The notes beneath the pieces were generated by a model, which did not search any database, had not been told where the DNA came from, and was given only the letters and a program-made list of their open reading frames with translations. Below are positions 1 through 7,360 of a stretch of DNA of 18,116 nt, one piece after another; position 1 is the stretch's first letter; the number at the start of each line of letters is the position of its first letter. The position numbers were made by a program, and so were the translations under genes. The stretch comes from Candidatus Thorarchaeota archaeon. GTDB lineage: Archaea > Asgardarchaeota > Thorarchaeia > Thorarchaeales > Thorarchaeaceae. The stretch covers positions 1-18,116 of the forward strand of contig JAEOUL010000096.1 of NCBI GenBank assembly GCA_016839345.1, given 5' to 3'.

Positions 1-123
1 ACCTGCATTGCCATACTACACACTGTGTCTAAGTATGGGATGCTTGGCGTTCAGTAATGTAATCTGTGATTTAGTAGGATGGTGTCCATAGTCTATTGAC
101 CAAAGGTTAAACGAACCAACACA

Positions 124-639
124 TCAGATGTAGGGCATATAGTCACGCCGCTTCCCTAATCTCTCTGCAATAAAGCCACCACATGCCAGGGGTGGGATGA
201 ACATAACTATCCCAAGAATCATTAGTCGAAGAATAAAAGGGATTGATGGTGATGCTAACCAGTTCACAAAGGGAGTAGCCAGCACGTTCAGAAGATATAC
301 CCAACCAAGTGCGAGTGGCATACTGAAGAGACATGCACCTCCAACAATCCACACAGTTTTTCTGAATCTGAAATTGCCTAGCTTCTTCCGGGATAAATAG
401 ATGAATGACCCTCCAACACTTGTGACAACAATCCATGTCAATAGCTGGTATGATTCCCAGACTCCAATACCAATATACACAACATATAGGACAAATGCAG
501 ACCCAAGAGAAAGAGCCACGACGAGAGTTTTCCAACTACTCCAACTAGGTGATGCAGTTCCTGTATCCGTGATACGCATCTGCACTCGCTGAATAATTCT
601 CAAGTCATGACTCATATTTATCTTCGTCCACTCAGCCAT
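124..639 (-). CDS. Four-helix integral membrane protein of unknown function
   Basis: A 171-residue protein that I do not recognise. After a polar N-terminus of about 33 residues it shows four hydrophobic segments, at about residues 36-58, 65-82, 95-118 and 130-155, and ends with a short basic tail (ERLGKRRDY). No catalytic motif is visible. The start at 639 is supported by a TATA-like element (ttatat read on the minus strand, 670-665) about 27 bases upstream, which would place transcription initiation on the start codon itself and make the gene leaderless. ATG codons at 615 and 579 are alternatives, but neither has a ribosome binding site. The gene stands alone. Beyond it at 1-123 I see no coding signal. 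That it is a real membrane protein is well supported by composition; its role is unknown. Confidence 0.7.
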   Translation of the reverse strand: MAEWTKINMSHDLRIIQRVQMRITDTGTASPSWSSWKTLVVALSLGSAFVLYVVYIGIGVWESYQLLTWIVVTSVGGSFIYLSRKKLGNFRFRKTVWIVGGACLFSMPLALGWVYLLNVLATPFVNWLASPSIPFILRLMILGIVMFIPPLACGGFIAERLGKRRDYMPYI

Positions 640-660
640 CTATGATAACAATGGTGCTGA

Positions 661-677
661 CATCATATAATCCCTCT
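661..677 (-). promoter_or_regulatory. BRE/TATA-like promoter of the 124-639 gene
   Basis: On the minus strand the sequence reads agagggattatatgatg. The ttatat core (670-665) is preceded by a purine-rich BRE-like stretch. The core is about 27 bases upstream of the ATG at 639, the normal archaeal TATA-to-start distance, which suggests a leaderless transcript. Confidence 0.5.
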
Positions 678-924
678 GAAAGTGAAGTGATGCACAGTAA
701 TCACAACATCACAAGCAAATTGCAGAGATCCACACATTTCATCGCGAGCCTACACCTTTAAGATGCCTCATAAGGTTGTATGCAAACAGAAAATGTAGAC
801 TTGAAAAAAGGGTGGATGAAATAGTAGACAAGGGGTCCACGATACTGAAACCTACCATTGCCGTACCGTGAGTATCACTCCCGTTTCTATATGACCAGAG
901 TAGGGTTAAGATATAGAAATAGTC

Positions 925-987
925 GCTTAGCTGAAGCATCTAAGCTTGAAGGAGGTGTTCAGCTCACCGCTACTAATGTCCGAGGCG
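925..987 (+). pseudogene. Fragment resembling the 3' end of archaeal 23S rRNA
   Basis: Two blocks match highly conserved domain VI motifs in the correct order. Bases 931-945 (CTGAAGCATCTAAGC) match the CUGAAAGCAUCUAAGC loop of helix 97 with one A missing. Bases 957-985 (GTTCAGCT, ACCG, TACTAAT, CCGAGG) match the conserved archaeal 3'-terminal segment with few differences. In a true 23S gene roughly 80-100 bases (helices 98-101) lie between the blocks; here there are 11. The sarcin-ricin loop and the rest of domain VI are absent upstream. The simplest reading is a decayed 23S remnant. A small functional RNA derived from it is possible but not shown. The match is from memory of the conserved motifs, not from an alignment. 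Confidence 0.4.
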
Positions 988-1115
988 TGCAATTCCAAAG
1001 TGTGCTTCGCACAGTACCTAGAGTTGTTCAAGGGCTGTTGTGTTGTATAAACGATACCTCCATCCTTTGTTGTCGATTTTTTGCAATGATGTTGAAAACG
1101 AGATGATTTGCTGTT

Positions 1116-1622
1116 TCATGATTTTGATTCAGCTTGTTTTCTCTCATAACGTGAAACTACAAAAGGCCATCCCATGTAGAAAATAATCCCTCCAATCACT
1201 GTAATTTCCAAAGCCATTATCGGAGTGTTAGCGTTTACTGTGCCCATAAAGAATGGCACGTTCATGAATGCTGCATAGAGACTGAATGCATAGACCATTG
1301 TGATAATGATTCTATCCGATTGTTTACGATTCTGTACTCTCCGAACTGCTTGGATTGCCAAGATCGCCTCTTTTCCGTGATCTGTAAGAGCATACAATCC
1401 GTTCTCATTGAGATGGATGAGTGTTCCCAGTTTTCCGATGTGATGTTGCAAGTTTCCACTACTTGAGAGTTTTAATTTATGTTTCAACTCGGAGAATCCT
1501 AAAGTGTAGTCATGAAGTAAGAAGAGGGTTCTGATTCTTGTGTCATGAGATATGGCTTCAAAGAGAGAGGCTTCTGATTTCCCATCCTCCAAGTTTTCGT
1601 CAGAATCATTTGAGATTGTCAA
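1116..1622 (-). CDS. Membrane-anchored winged-helix (ArsR-like) transcriptional regulator
   Basis: A 168-residue protein with two parts. Residues about 16-88 form a winged helix-turn-helix of the archaeal ArsR-like type: 'FEAISHDTRIRTLFLL', then the recognition region 'LKLSSSGNLQHHIGKL', and a wing ending 'YALTDHGKEA'. Residues about 105-127 and 133-155 are two membrane helices, followed by a basic tail. It therefore probably binds DNA while tethered to the membrane, an architecture common in archaea. The start is a TTG at 1622; no ATG lies before the second half of the protein. There is no obvious ribosome binding site, and an AT-rich element (ttaattc) lies about 24 bases upstream. It is a single gene with no visible partner; its ligand and targets are unknown. 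Confidence in the family is high. Confidence 0.82.
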   Translation of the reverse strand: MTISNDSDENLEDGKSEASLFEAISHDTRIRTLFLLHDYTLGFSELKHKLKLSSSGNLQHHIGKLGTLIHLNENGLYALTDHGKEAILAIQAVRRVQNRKQSDRIIITMVYAFSLYAAFMNVPFFMGTVNANTPIMALEITVIGGIIFYMGWPFVVSRYERKQAESKS

Positions 1623-2011
1623 GAACGCTTAACCAACTAGAATTAAGGTGCGGACTAATAATACCCCGTTTCAGGACCATTGTCCAGCAAACAGTCTTTG
1701 AATACCATATTGATTTGTCTAGAAGTGAATCGTTGTCCTGTAACCTCCATTCCTTGTTGACTATTATTTCCAAGATTCAAGTTTGCTACTTACAAAGAAC
1801 TTCAGATCAGGACATCCTCGTAAAAGAAACAAATTTATCGTCGATTTGATGTACCCTCGAAAATAATTTAGGCATATGACCAAAATTACGATTACATTTG
1901 CCGTGGATTGGTGTCAAGCAATGAATTATCCTACTCAGAAGGGCCATCTTTTAAGGATGAGGCTGAGTGATGCAGTAGCTTTCAATAGCATATTGGAGGT
2001 TTGTATAAACA
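1623..2011. other. Intergenic region upstream of the histidine kinase
   Basis: This 389-base gap separates a minus-strand gene from a plus-strand gene, so it should contain both promoters. The clear elements are the CATCTTTTAA box at 1945-1954 and the GGAGGT ribosome binding site at 1995-2000, both for the kinase. A plus-strand open frame through 1538-1849 overlaps the regulator gene and has no coding character. No RNA gene was recognised. Confidence 0.5.
1945..1956 (+). promoter_or_regulatory. TATA-like promoter of the histidine kinase gene
   Basis: CATCTTTTAAGG lies about 60 bases before the kinase start, so transcription would begin near 1978 and leave a short leader containing the GGAGGT site at 1995-2000. 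The same ten bases, CATCTTTTAA, recur at 4652-4661 upstream of the zinc-ribbon gene, which supports it as a promoter element of this genome. Confidence 0.45.
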
Positions 2012-3454
2012 TTGACCTCGACCAATTTAATTGAACAATATCTTGTAATTGAGGATGCCATTGAACAGTTCTTTGAGGGTGCCCTTGGAGGAATCACGAT
2101 AATAGGGGCTGATTACAAGATAGAGTATGTCAATGACAGAGTGTGCGAAATCCTCGGTTTATCAAGAGATGAAATAATCAATCAGGATTTCAGACGATTT
2201 TTACACCAAGATAGTCTTGGAGTGTTATCTGAAAGATATGAGAAGAGACTACAGGGCCATGCAAACAGACAAACCTATGAAGCCAAGATTATCGATTCAC
2301 AAAACTGTTCGATAGATGTCCAAATAAGAAGCACTATTCTAAAAACAAAGGGAAATGAGTTCAAGATACTCGGTCAGATAATCGATATTACTCGAGATAG
2401 AAGAATCGAAGAAGCCCTATGCAAAAGCGAGCATCTCTATCAAACTCTAGTGAGTACTATGAACGAGGGTCTAGGAATCATTGATGATGATGGAATCCTT
2501 ACTTTTGCCAACGAAGCTTTGTGTATGATGCTTGATTACGATGAGAATGAACTTCTGGGTAAGCCGACGACCGAAATATTGCACGGATCTGACAAGAATG
2601 AAGTCTTAGAAAGAATCCAACAACGAATAGCTGGAAAAAACGTCCGTTATGAAGCGACTCTCATTCATAAATCTGGTAAAATGATTCCTGCGAGGATTTC
2701 AGCATCTCCTCATGTGTGTTATACAGGGAAATGTACCGGAACTTGCGTTGTTTTCACCGATATTACCAAAGAGAAGATTGCTGAGAAACAACTTCAGACT
2801 ACCAAAAATCGAGCACTACTATATCTTGATTTAATGAAACATGATATCAGAAACTATCTACAAGAAATTCAAGTTTCATCTGAGCTACTGAGATTCAAAA
2901 ATCAGGATCCATCGACGCATGAGCTGGTAGAAAATATCCTCAATGCAATACTAAAATCGACTAAAATCATTGCAGAATCTCGAACAATTGAACAATTGGC
3001 TGATATACCACTACGCGAAAGGTTACTTGATGCGGTCGTACGTGAAAGTGTAAAGGACGTTTCTATACTCCTCGATGATTTATTGATCGAACTTTCAATT
3101 GATGTGACTCGTGCCTATGTTAGGGCGGATGAATATCTAGAGGTTTTACTATCCGACCTACTATCTAATGCGTATATTCATAATCACAATGATATCAAGC
3201 GAGTCTGGGTTAATCTTACAGCGAATCATGATATGTATGAACTCCTCATTAGCGATAACGGTCCTGGTATTCCTGAGAATGTCAGGAGCAATCTGCCCAA
3301 ACCTGGAAGTCGCTTTGGAATAGGTCTTCATCTGACCTATCACATTGTTGAGAAATATGGTGGAGCAATAGAGATTTCTGATAGAGTTGTGGGTGACTCA
3401 AGTCAAGGCACAACAATTAAGATTGCTTTTCCAATTTTGTCAAAGAGTTTTTAG
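2012..3454 (+). CDS. Soluble PAS-PAS sensor histidine kinase
   Basis: A 480-residue cytoplasmic sensor kinase. PAS domain 1 spans about residues 14-130, PAS domain 2 about 140-255 ('GIIDDDGILTFANEA', ending 'VVFTDITKEK'). The dimerisation helix carries the phospho-acceptor in LMKHDIRNYLQE (His277), a form typical of archaeal kinases. The ATPase domain shows the N box (SDLLSNA, Asn386), the G1 box (SDNGPGIP, Asp415) and the G2 box (GSRFGIGLHL, residues 432-441). There are no membrane helices, so it should sense an internal signal. PAS 2 has three closely spaced cysteines (236, 241, 245) that could bind metal or respond to redox. The TTG start is chosen because GGAGGT lies 11 bases upstream and a stop closes the frame just before. 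No response regulator is encoded nearby, so its partner must be elsewhere. Confidence 0.92.
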   Translation: MTSTNLIEQYLVIEDAIEQFFEGALGGITIIGADYKIEYVNDRVCEILGLSRDEIINQDFRRFLHQDSLGVLSERYEKRLQGHANRQTYEAKIIDSQNCSIDVQIRSTILKTKGNEFKILGQIIDITRDRRIEEALCKSEHLYQTLVSTMNEGLGIIDDDGILTFANEALCMMLDYDENELLGKPTTEILHGSDKNEVLERIQQRIAGKNVRYEATLIHKSGKMIPARISASPHVCYTGKCTGTCVVFTDITKEKIAEKQLQTTKNRALLYLDLMKHDIRNYLQEIQVSSELLRFKNQDPSTHELVENILNAILKSTKIIAESRTIEQLADIPLRERLLDAVVRESVKDVSILLDDLLIELSIDVTRAYVRADEYLEVLLSDLLSNAYIHNHNDIKRVWVNLTANHDMYELLISDNGPGIPENVRSNLPKPGSRFGIGLHLTYHIVEKYGGAIEISDRVVGDSSQGTTIKIAFPILSKSF

Positions 3455-3791
3455 ATGTCACAGACAAATCACATCTTCTTACAAACCACTTCACCTTCTC
3501 GAAATCTCTGATATAGAGTGGAATCAACTATTGAAAGTATTACAATGGCTTGTTGATGAGTCTTTACCACAAAATAACCAAGATGGAGTTCCAATCTCAA
3601 CTCATTTCATTCTAAGAACTGCAGCTTTTCTATGATTGGTCTGTGTTACATATCTGTTTGAATTCAGAAAGGCCAAGTTCAAGCTGACGAATCATAGTGT
3701 CGATTTCACAATGTACCCCATAGACAAGCATAGTTTTTTCATGTTTTTTCATAATTACGGACTACATCAGTAAAAACCGAGAATCATCGCA
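3455..3791. other. 337-base gap between the kinase and the UbiA-like gene
   Basis: No gene of normal size is present. A plus-strand open frame reaches from inside the kinase to 3635 and reads plausibly near its end ('ISDIEWNQLLKVLQW'), but it has no start codon outside the kinase, so it may be a remnant. A 40-codon minus-strand frame at 3630-3752 is listed separately. I see no tRNA, repeat or clear terminator. Confidence 0.4.
3630..3752 (-). CDS. Possible 40-residue small protein
   Basis: A minus-strand frame from ATG at 3752 to TAG at 3630. It begins MKKHEKTMLVYGVHCEID and ends with an amphipathic-looking stretch (IRQLELGLSEFKQ). Composition is protein-like and codon use resembles the neighbours, but there is no ribosome binding site or convincing promoter, and I know no homologue. 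It could be a real small protein, the remnant of a larger gene, or chance. Confidence 0.2.
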   Translation of the reverse strand: MKKHEKTMLVYGVHCEIDTMIRQLELGLSEFKQICNTDQS

Positions 3792-4628
3792 ATGGTAAGG
3801 AAAGTTCTGTTATTTCGGAACCTAATAGATAACATACCTAAGAACATTGGACTTTACTCAGTAGGAATCATGTTTCTTCTTATGTTTCGTTTCACATTTG
3901 ATCTGTTACAGATCCTGGTTGGACTACTTGCCTTTCTGGTTTCTTATTCCTCAATTTATGTGCTAAACGACTTATTTGATGCTGAAGAAGACAAGATGGA
4001 TGAAAGAAAAGCTGTGAGAAAACCAATAGCCTTGGGAGTTGTCAGTAAAAGGGAGGCTCAAATTACTACCATTTCAATTCTGATTTTGGGTCTTCTACTC
4101 TCCATTCTCCTTAACCTGTTATTCTTCTGTGTCGTTGGTTCATTAGTTCTCATCAACCTCATATACTCTATTTCGTTGACAAGCATCTGGAAGCAGAGCC
4201 TAGAAGATGTACCCCCAAAAAGCTTGAAGCACACGAATCTTGGACTGCCTTTAGTTCTTCTCATGCAAATTCTGAAGATTTTTCTTCCGTGGGCATTTAG
4301 CAGTCATGTGATACAATTCCCTATTCTTTTTGCAATTGGATTTTCTTTCATCTATGCGATTCTCTTCAGAGGTTACAAAGAATATCGAACAATCGGAGAA
4401 TCCGTCATGCATGCACCGTTCTCCTTTGGATTTGCGAGTGCCTTTTTTATATCCTCAATGAGTCTGTACCCTGAACCATTAATTCAAGGATTACTTGTGA
4501 TTTACATACTTGCAGGAATTGTGTTTTTCCGGAATTCATACCTTACTGATAGGAGGGTCCTGCTACTGAGTCCAGTTTACATCCTTCTTGGAATCATCAT
4601 TCTTTTCATCTTGATAACAAGCATGTAG
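3792..4628 (+). CDS. UbiA-superfamily prenyltransferase-like membrane protein
   Basis: A 278-residue, very hydrophobic protein with about eight or nine membrane helices. The first signature of UbiA intramembrane prenyltransferases is perfect: NDLFDAEEDKMDERK (NDxxDxxxD, residues 59-67), followed by 'RKPIALG', as in family members. The family transfers a prenyl chain from its diphosphate to an acceptor such as a quinone head group or a glycerol lipid. The second aspartate motif (DxxxD in the loop after helix 6) is not recognisable; the corresponding region reads 'LFRGYKEYRTIGES'. Catalysis with a normal Mg-diphosphate mechanism is therefore uncertain. The ATG at 3792 has no ribosome binding site. 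It lies far from the polyprenyl synthase gene, so a shared pathway is only a suggestion. Fold assignment is firm, function is not. Confidence 0.8.
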   Translation: MVRKVLLFRNLIDNIPKNIGLYSVGIMFLLMFRFTFDLLQILVGLLAFLVSYSSIYVLNDLFDAEEDKMDERKAVRKPIALGVVSKREAQITTISILILGLLLSILLNLLFFCVVGSLVLINLIYSISLTSIWKQSLEDVPPKSLKHTNLGLPLVLLMQILKIFLPWAFSSHVIQFPILFAIGFSFIYAILFRGYKEYRTIGESVMHAPFSFGFASAFFISSMSLYPEPLIQGLLVIYILAGIVFFRNSYLTDRRVLLLSPVYILLGIIILFILITSM

Positions 4629-4651
4629 GTGCATTAGAATCCGAAAAGCAT

Positions 4652-4662
4652 CATCTTTTAAT
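4652..4662 (+). promoter_or_regulatory. TATA-like promoter of the zinc-ribbon gene
   Basis: CATCTTTTAAT repeats the element seen before the histidine kinase. The predicted transcription start near 4686 leaves a leader of about 15 bases that contains the GGTGAT ribosome binding site (4693-4698). Confidence 0.45.
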
Positions 4663-4702
4663 ACAGGATTGACCCCTTACTCAGTTCCAAGTGGTGATTT
4701 GT

Positions 4703-5053
4703 GTGGTATATTGTCAACATTGCGGTCAACAAAACGATGACAATGCTGAGTTTTGTGCTCAGTGTGGTGCAGCACTACAGGCAATTGAAAGGCCAAGAGA
4801 AGTAAGAACAGACGCCAGAAGACCTGGAGAGCCTAAAGACGATGAATGCTTTGGACTTCCAAATGGTGATGCCATCTGTGGAGTCATTTTTGGAGGAATA
4901 ATCATCATATCTGGACTGTCTTGGATACTTGGTTGGGACTTCACAACTCTGTGGGAAACAGCGATTGGTCCTTATCTAGTCATAACCTTTGGTGCATTGA
5001 TTATTTTAGGTGCTATTTACAGCTCAACCCGTAAGAAACGGCGATACCAATAG
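4703..5053 (+). CDS. Zinc-ribbon membrane protein
   Basis: A 116-residue protein with an N-terminal zinc ribbon, CxxC-x12-CxxC (CQHCG ... CAQCG), within the first 25 residues, then a charged linker (REVRTDARRPGEPKDDE) and two membrane helices ('GVIFGGIIIISGLSWIL' and 'YLVITFGALIILGAIY') with a basic tail. The C-terminal half resembles the small two-helix LiaI/DUF5668-type membrane modules. I chose the GTG at 4703 because GGTGAT (4693-4698) is correctly spaced and the protein then begins MVYCQHCG, as is usual for such ribbons. A GTG at 4691 would add four residues. Zinc ribbons of this kind usually mediate protein contacts, and the function here is unknown. Its 3' end faces the convergent DUF2085-like gene. 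Confidence 0.75.
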   Translation: MVYCQHCGQQNDDNAEFCAQCGAALQAIERPREVRTDARRPGEPKDDECFGLPNGDAICGVIFGGIIIISGLSWILGWDFTTLWETAIGPYLVITFGALIILGAIYSSTRKKRRYQ

Positions 5054-5097
5054 TCTGAGAGAGGATCAATTCAAAATCTTGACACGGGTCAAAAGAG

Positions 5098-5118
5098 TAC
5101 GCTTCATGTATGAGCGTA
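5098..5118. terminator. Hairpin between convergent genes
   Basis: TACGCT (5098-5103) and CAT (5105-5107) pair with ATG (5110-5112) and AGCGTA (5113-5118), a nine-pair stem with one bulged T. It lies between the ends of two convergent genes and could stop transcription from either side. Archaea also terminate at plain T-tracts, so the role is inferred. Confidence 0.3.
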
Positions 5119-5151
5119 TCGATAATAGAGGATTCAAAATATTCCTTTTCT

Positions 5152-5895
5152 TCAGGATAAAGGATGATTGCAGGTCTTATCATCACATTGCATGCATACC
5201 CTCTCATGTTCACCCTTTGACATCACGATTCTGTTGAGAATCCACAGAAGAATGACACAAAGGATGTAGAGATCCACAGTGAGATTTTCCGCGATTCTAT
5301 TTGCTCCTACAAGAAGAAGGAACGCTCCAAAAACAAAAATGACATTCAGAGCAAAACGGAAAAATCCTCTCTTAATTGAAACTAATCTGTAAAGCTGATG
5401 TTGAATAAGTCCAATGAGTACTCCTGAGAAGCCTATCCAAAATACTAGTAGTTCGTTGATGAACGAAATTCCAAGGAAGAAATACACTACACCTCCTAGA
5501 ACTGAGAAAACCGCCCCCGTTGTCAGGCCTGTGCAGCCTGCACAAAAAACCTCGTTTCCAATTTGGAGAACATGATCTGAGAACGGATCACAGGAATAGT
5601 GATGTCCCCGAAGAGCAGGTTTTCGTTGGAGCACTTCAGTTTCTTGTGAATCATCATACTCCACTTTCTTTGATTTACGAGGAACCAACCGAGAAAAGCT
5701 AGATGGTCGAACTCCTACAACTGCACCAAGCAAGCAAATGATAATGAAAATTAATCCAACAAACTGTGGTTGCGAAACCAGATCCGGGGGGGCTATCATT
5801 GTACGCAATACAATCAGTGGTATCAAGCCTAATCCTAGAAGAGATAAAATCTGCAGCCAAAATGACAATGATTTTGATGAACTCTTCTCTGACAT
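5152..5895 (-). CDS. DUF2085-like membrane protein with cysteine/histidine metal-site motif
   Basis: A 247-residue protein with about six membrane helices. Between helix 2 and helix 3 is the signature RGHHYSCDPFSDH...FCAGCTGLTTG (His98, His99, Cys102, His108, Cys118, Cys121), matching the metal-binding-like site of DUF2085 proteins. The C-terminal tail adds a second cluster (Cys234, Cys237, Cys242, followed by a His). A role in binding or moving a metal ion is plausible, but the family has no established function. Its ATG overlaps the stop codon of the upstream radical SAM gene (TAATG), so the two are almost certainly translated together. The overlap also fixes the start. The second cysteine cluster is not something I recall as general in the family. 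Confidence 0.75.
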   Translation of the reverse strand: MSEKSSSKSLSFWLQILSLLGLGLIPLIVLRTMIAPPDLVSQPQFVGLIFIIICLLGAVVGVRPSSFSRLVPRKSKKVEYDDSQETEVLQRKPALRGHHYSCDPFSDHVLQIGNEVFCAGCTGLTTGAVFSVLGGVVYFFLGISFINELLVFWIGFSGVLIGLIQHQLYRLVSIKRGFFRFALNVIFVFGAFLLLVGANRIAENLTVDLYILCVILLWILNRIVMSKGEHERVCMQCDDKTCNHPLS

Positions 5896-7322
5896 TACTT
5901 GAACAATCCTCTCAAGGCTCCCATCACTCCTTGGCGAGCCATGTATCTGTATGTTCTTCTCTTAATCTTGTTGCTTGAGAACACTCCTGTTATTCGCCTC
6001 TTCATTGATCCATAGAAACTCCGATAACACATGTAAAGTTCCTCTTGGACTTCCATTCGTGAGAGATGCTCCGTTGACATAATCGCATGTATCATGTCAT
6101 AATGTGCCCAGTTTGTATCCTCAATCCACCCATTCTGTACAGCCTCATCGTAAAGACGAGTTCCAGGGTATGGAGTCAAAATCATGAAAATTGCAATATC
6201 AGGATCAAGATCATTGACGTATGCTCGTAGACCTCGCATGGTTTCACGAGAATCACTACGCTCTCCAATTATCAGTGTAGCCTGAGCGAAGACATCATTT
6301 AGTTTTAGAAGCTCCATGGCATCTTTCGACACTGATGGGTCTATTCGTTTGTTGAACGCAGCAAGAGATTCAGGACTGTGACTTTCAACTCCTGCAAGAA
6401 TCCAAGTCAATCCAGCTTTACGTAATTTAGGTAGCAAACTCTGGTGTGTAACAATATCATCACATCTAGCCTGCATGAACCACATGATATCTTCAGCAAA
6501 CCCTCTATTGATGATTTCATCGCACAGCTCATCAGTTCTTTTTCCTAACCCGAAATTGTCATCTGTGAGCCAGAAGAATCTAGTTCCGAACTCGTTGTAA
6601 CAGAACTCAAACTCATCTGCAATTCGCTTTGGAGTTTTTGATCGCCAAGTTCTTCCCCAAAAAGTACATTGAGTGCAGAAATTACAATCATGTGGGCAAC
6701 CTCTTGAGGCTTCGACAAGAGCATAAGGTGTATCACGTCCAGCCATCATTGTAAAATGATACTCTTTCATATATTGGCCAACTAAATCATATGCAGGAAA
6801 TGGTAGGTTCTCAAGATTGTCAAAGAGCGGACGGTCATCAGTTTCTATGATCTTGTCTTTGTGTCTGAAGGTGATTCCTTTCACATCTGATAGAGAAGTC
6901 TGTCCCTTTAATGCACAAACAACTTCAAGGAGAGTTTGTTCCCCCTCTCTCCTTACCACTATGTCCAGTTCTGGATAGGCTTCAAGACTCTCTTTCGCGA
7001 GTACAGTATAATGCTGACCTCCCACAATAGTGGTTATCGATGAATCGACTGTTTTTGCAATCCCTATTGTCCGGAGCCCTCGGTATGCGTTACAGGTAGA
7101 TAGGGAACTCGGTGCCACAATATCAGGATGAAATGCTTCAATATGGTCTTTCAATCCACTCCATGAAATTCTCTCTGCATTGCAATCTACGACTTCTATC
7201 TGAAGTGAATCATCATGCTCTCGGAGATATGCCGCCAGATTGAGAATCCCGAGCGGCGGTGGAAGATATTCTCCCATTACAAACCAGAAGTCTTTTGGAG
7301 GTTCCACAAACATGATTCGCAT
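5895..7322 (-). CDS. B12-binding radical SAM protein (BchE/COG1032 type)
   Basis: A 475-residue enzyme. Residues about 1-150 form the cobalamin-binding Rossmann-type domain ('PPPLGILNLAAYLRE', 'IVGGQHYT', 'VVRREGEQTLLE'). Residues about 195-420 are the radical SAM core, with CPHDCNFC giving Cys209, Cys213 and Cys216 for the [4Fe-4S] cluster. The downstream pattern 'WLTDDNFG' and 'GVESHSPE' is typical of the BchE/Elp3-like group. Such enzymes methylate or cyclise unactivated carbons; the substrate cannot be read from sequence. It is the first gene of a two-gene unit with the DUF2085-like membrane protein. A TATA-like element (tttaattg, 7356-7349) about 31 bases upstream supports the ATG at 7322 with almost no leader. 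Family assignment is firm. Confidence 0.9.
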   Translation of the reverse strand: MRIMFVEPPKDFWFVMGEYLPPPLGILNLAAYLREHDDSLQIEVVDCNAERISWSGLKDHIEAFHPDIVAPSSLSTCNAYRGLRTIGIAKTVDSSITTIVGGQHYTVLAKESLEAYPELDIVVRREGEQTLLEVVCALKGQTSLSDVKGITFRHKDKIIETDDRPLFDNLENLPFPAYDLVGQYMKEYHFTMMAGRDTPYALVEASRGCPHDCNFCTQCTFWGRTWRSKTPKRIADEFEFCYNEFGTRFFWLTDDNFGLGKRTDELCDEIINRGFAEDIMWFMQARCDDIVTHQSLLPKLRKAGLTWILAGVESHSPESLAAFNKRIDPSVSKDAMELLKLNDVFAQATLIIGERSDSRETMRGLRAYVNDLDPDIAIFMILTPYPGTRLYDEAVQNGWIEDTNWAHYDMIHAIMSTEHLSRMEVQEELYMCYRSFYGSMKRRITGVFSSNKIKRRTYRYMARQGVMGALRGLFK

Positions 7323-7348
7323 ATTAGAACATCTCGCAAGAGAATCTA

Positions 7349-7360
7349 CAATTAAACCCC
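7349..7360 (-). promoter_or_regulatory. TATA-like promoter of the radical SAM unit
   Basis: On the minus strand ggggtttaattg places a TATA-like core about 31 bases before the ATG at 7322, implying a leader of only a few bases for the radical SAM/DUF2085-like transcript. Confidence 0.4.

Larger units (their letters stand above)
640..1115. other. 476-base gene-free interval with structured elements
   Basis: No convincing protein-coding frame is present; the short open frames here have poor composition and no start signals. The interval holds the minus-strand promoter at 661-677, a perfect 9-bp inverted repeat (884-892 with 911-919), a stretch resembling the 3' end of 23S rRNA (about 925-987), and a small perfect hairpin TGTGC-ttc-GCACA at 1001-1013. 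The clustering of stems suggests a structured RNA or its remnant. Confidence 0.5.

Noticed and set aside
1953..1978. C/D-box-like string (gatgag, ctga, gtgatg) before the kinase gene
   Set aside because: The boxes are too close together for a guide RNA and a final D box is missing.
3387..3635. Plus-strand frame ending '...STHFILRTAAFL'
   Set aside because: Its only usable starts lie inside the kinase ATPase domain in another frame, and no ribosome binding site supports it; at most a remnant.
5013..5183. Minus-strand frame reading 'MIRPAIILYPEEKEYFES...' past the end of the DUF2085-like gene
   Set aside because: Protein-like in part, but it overlaps the 3' ends of two well-supported genes and the hairpin between them, and has no start signal. 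Not counted as a gene, though a frameshifted extension cannot be excluded.
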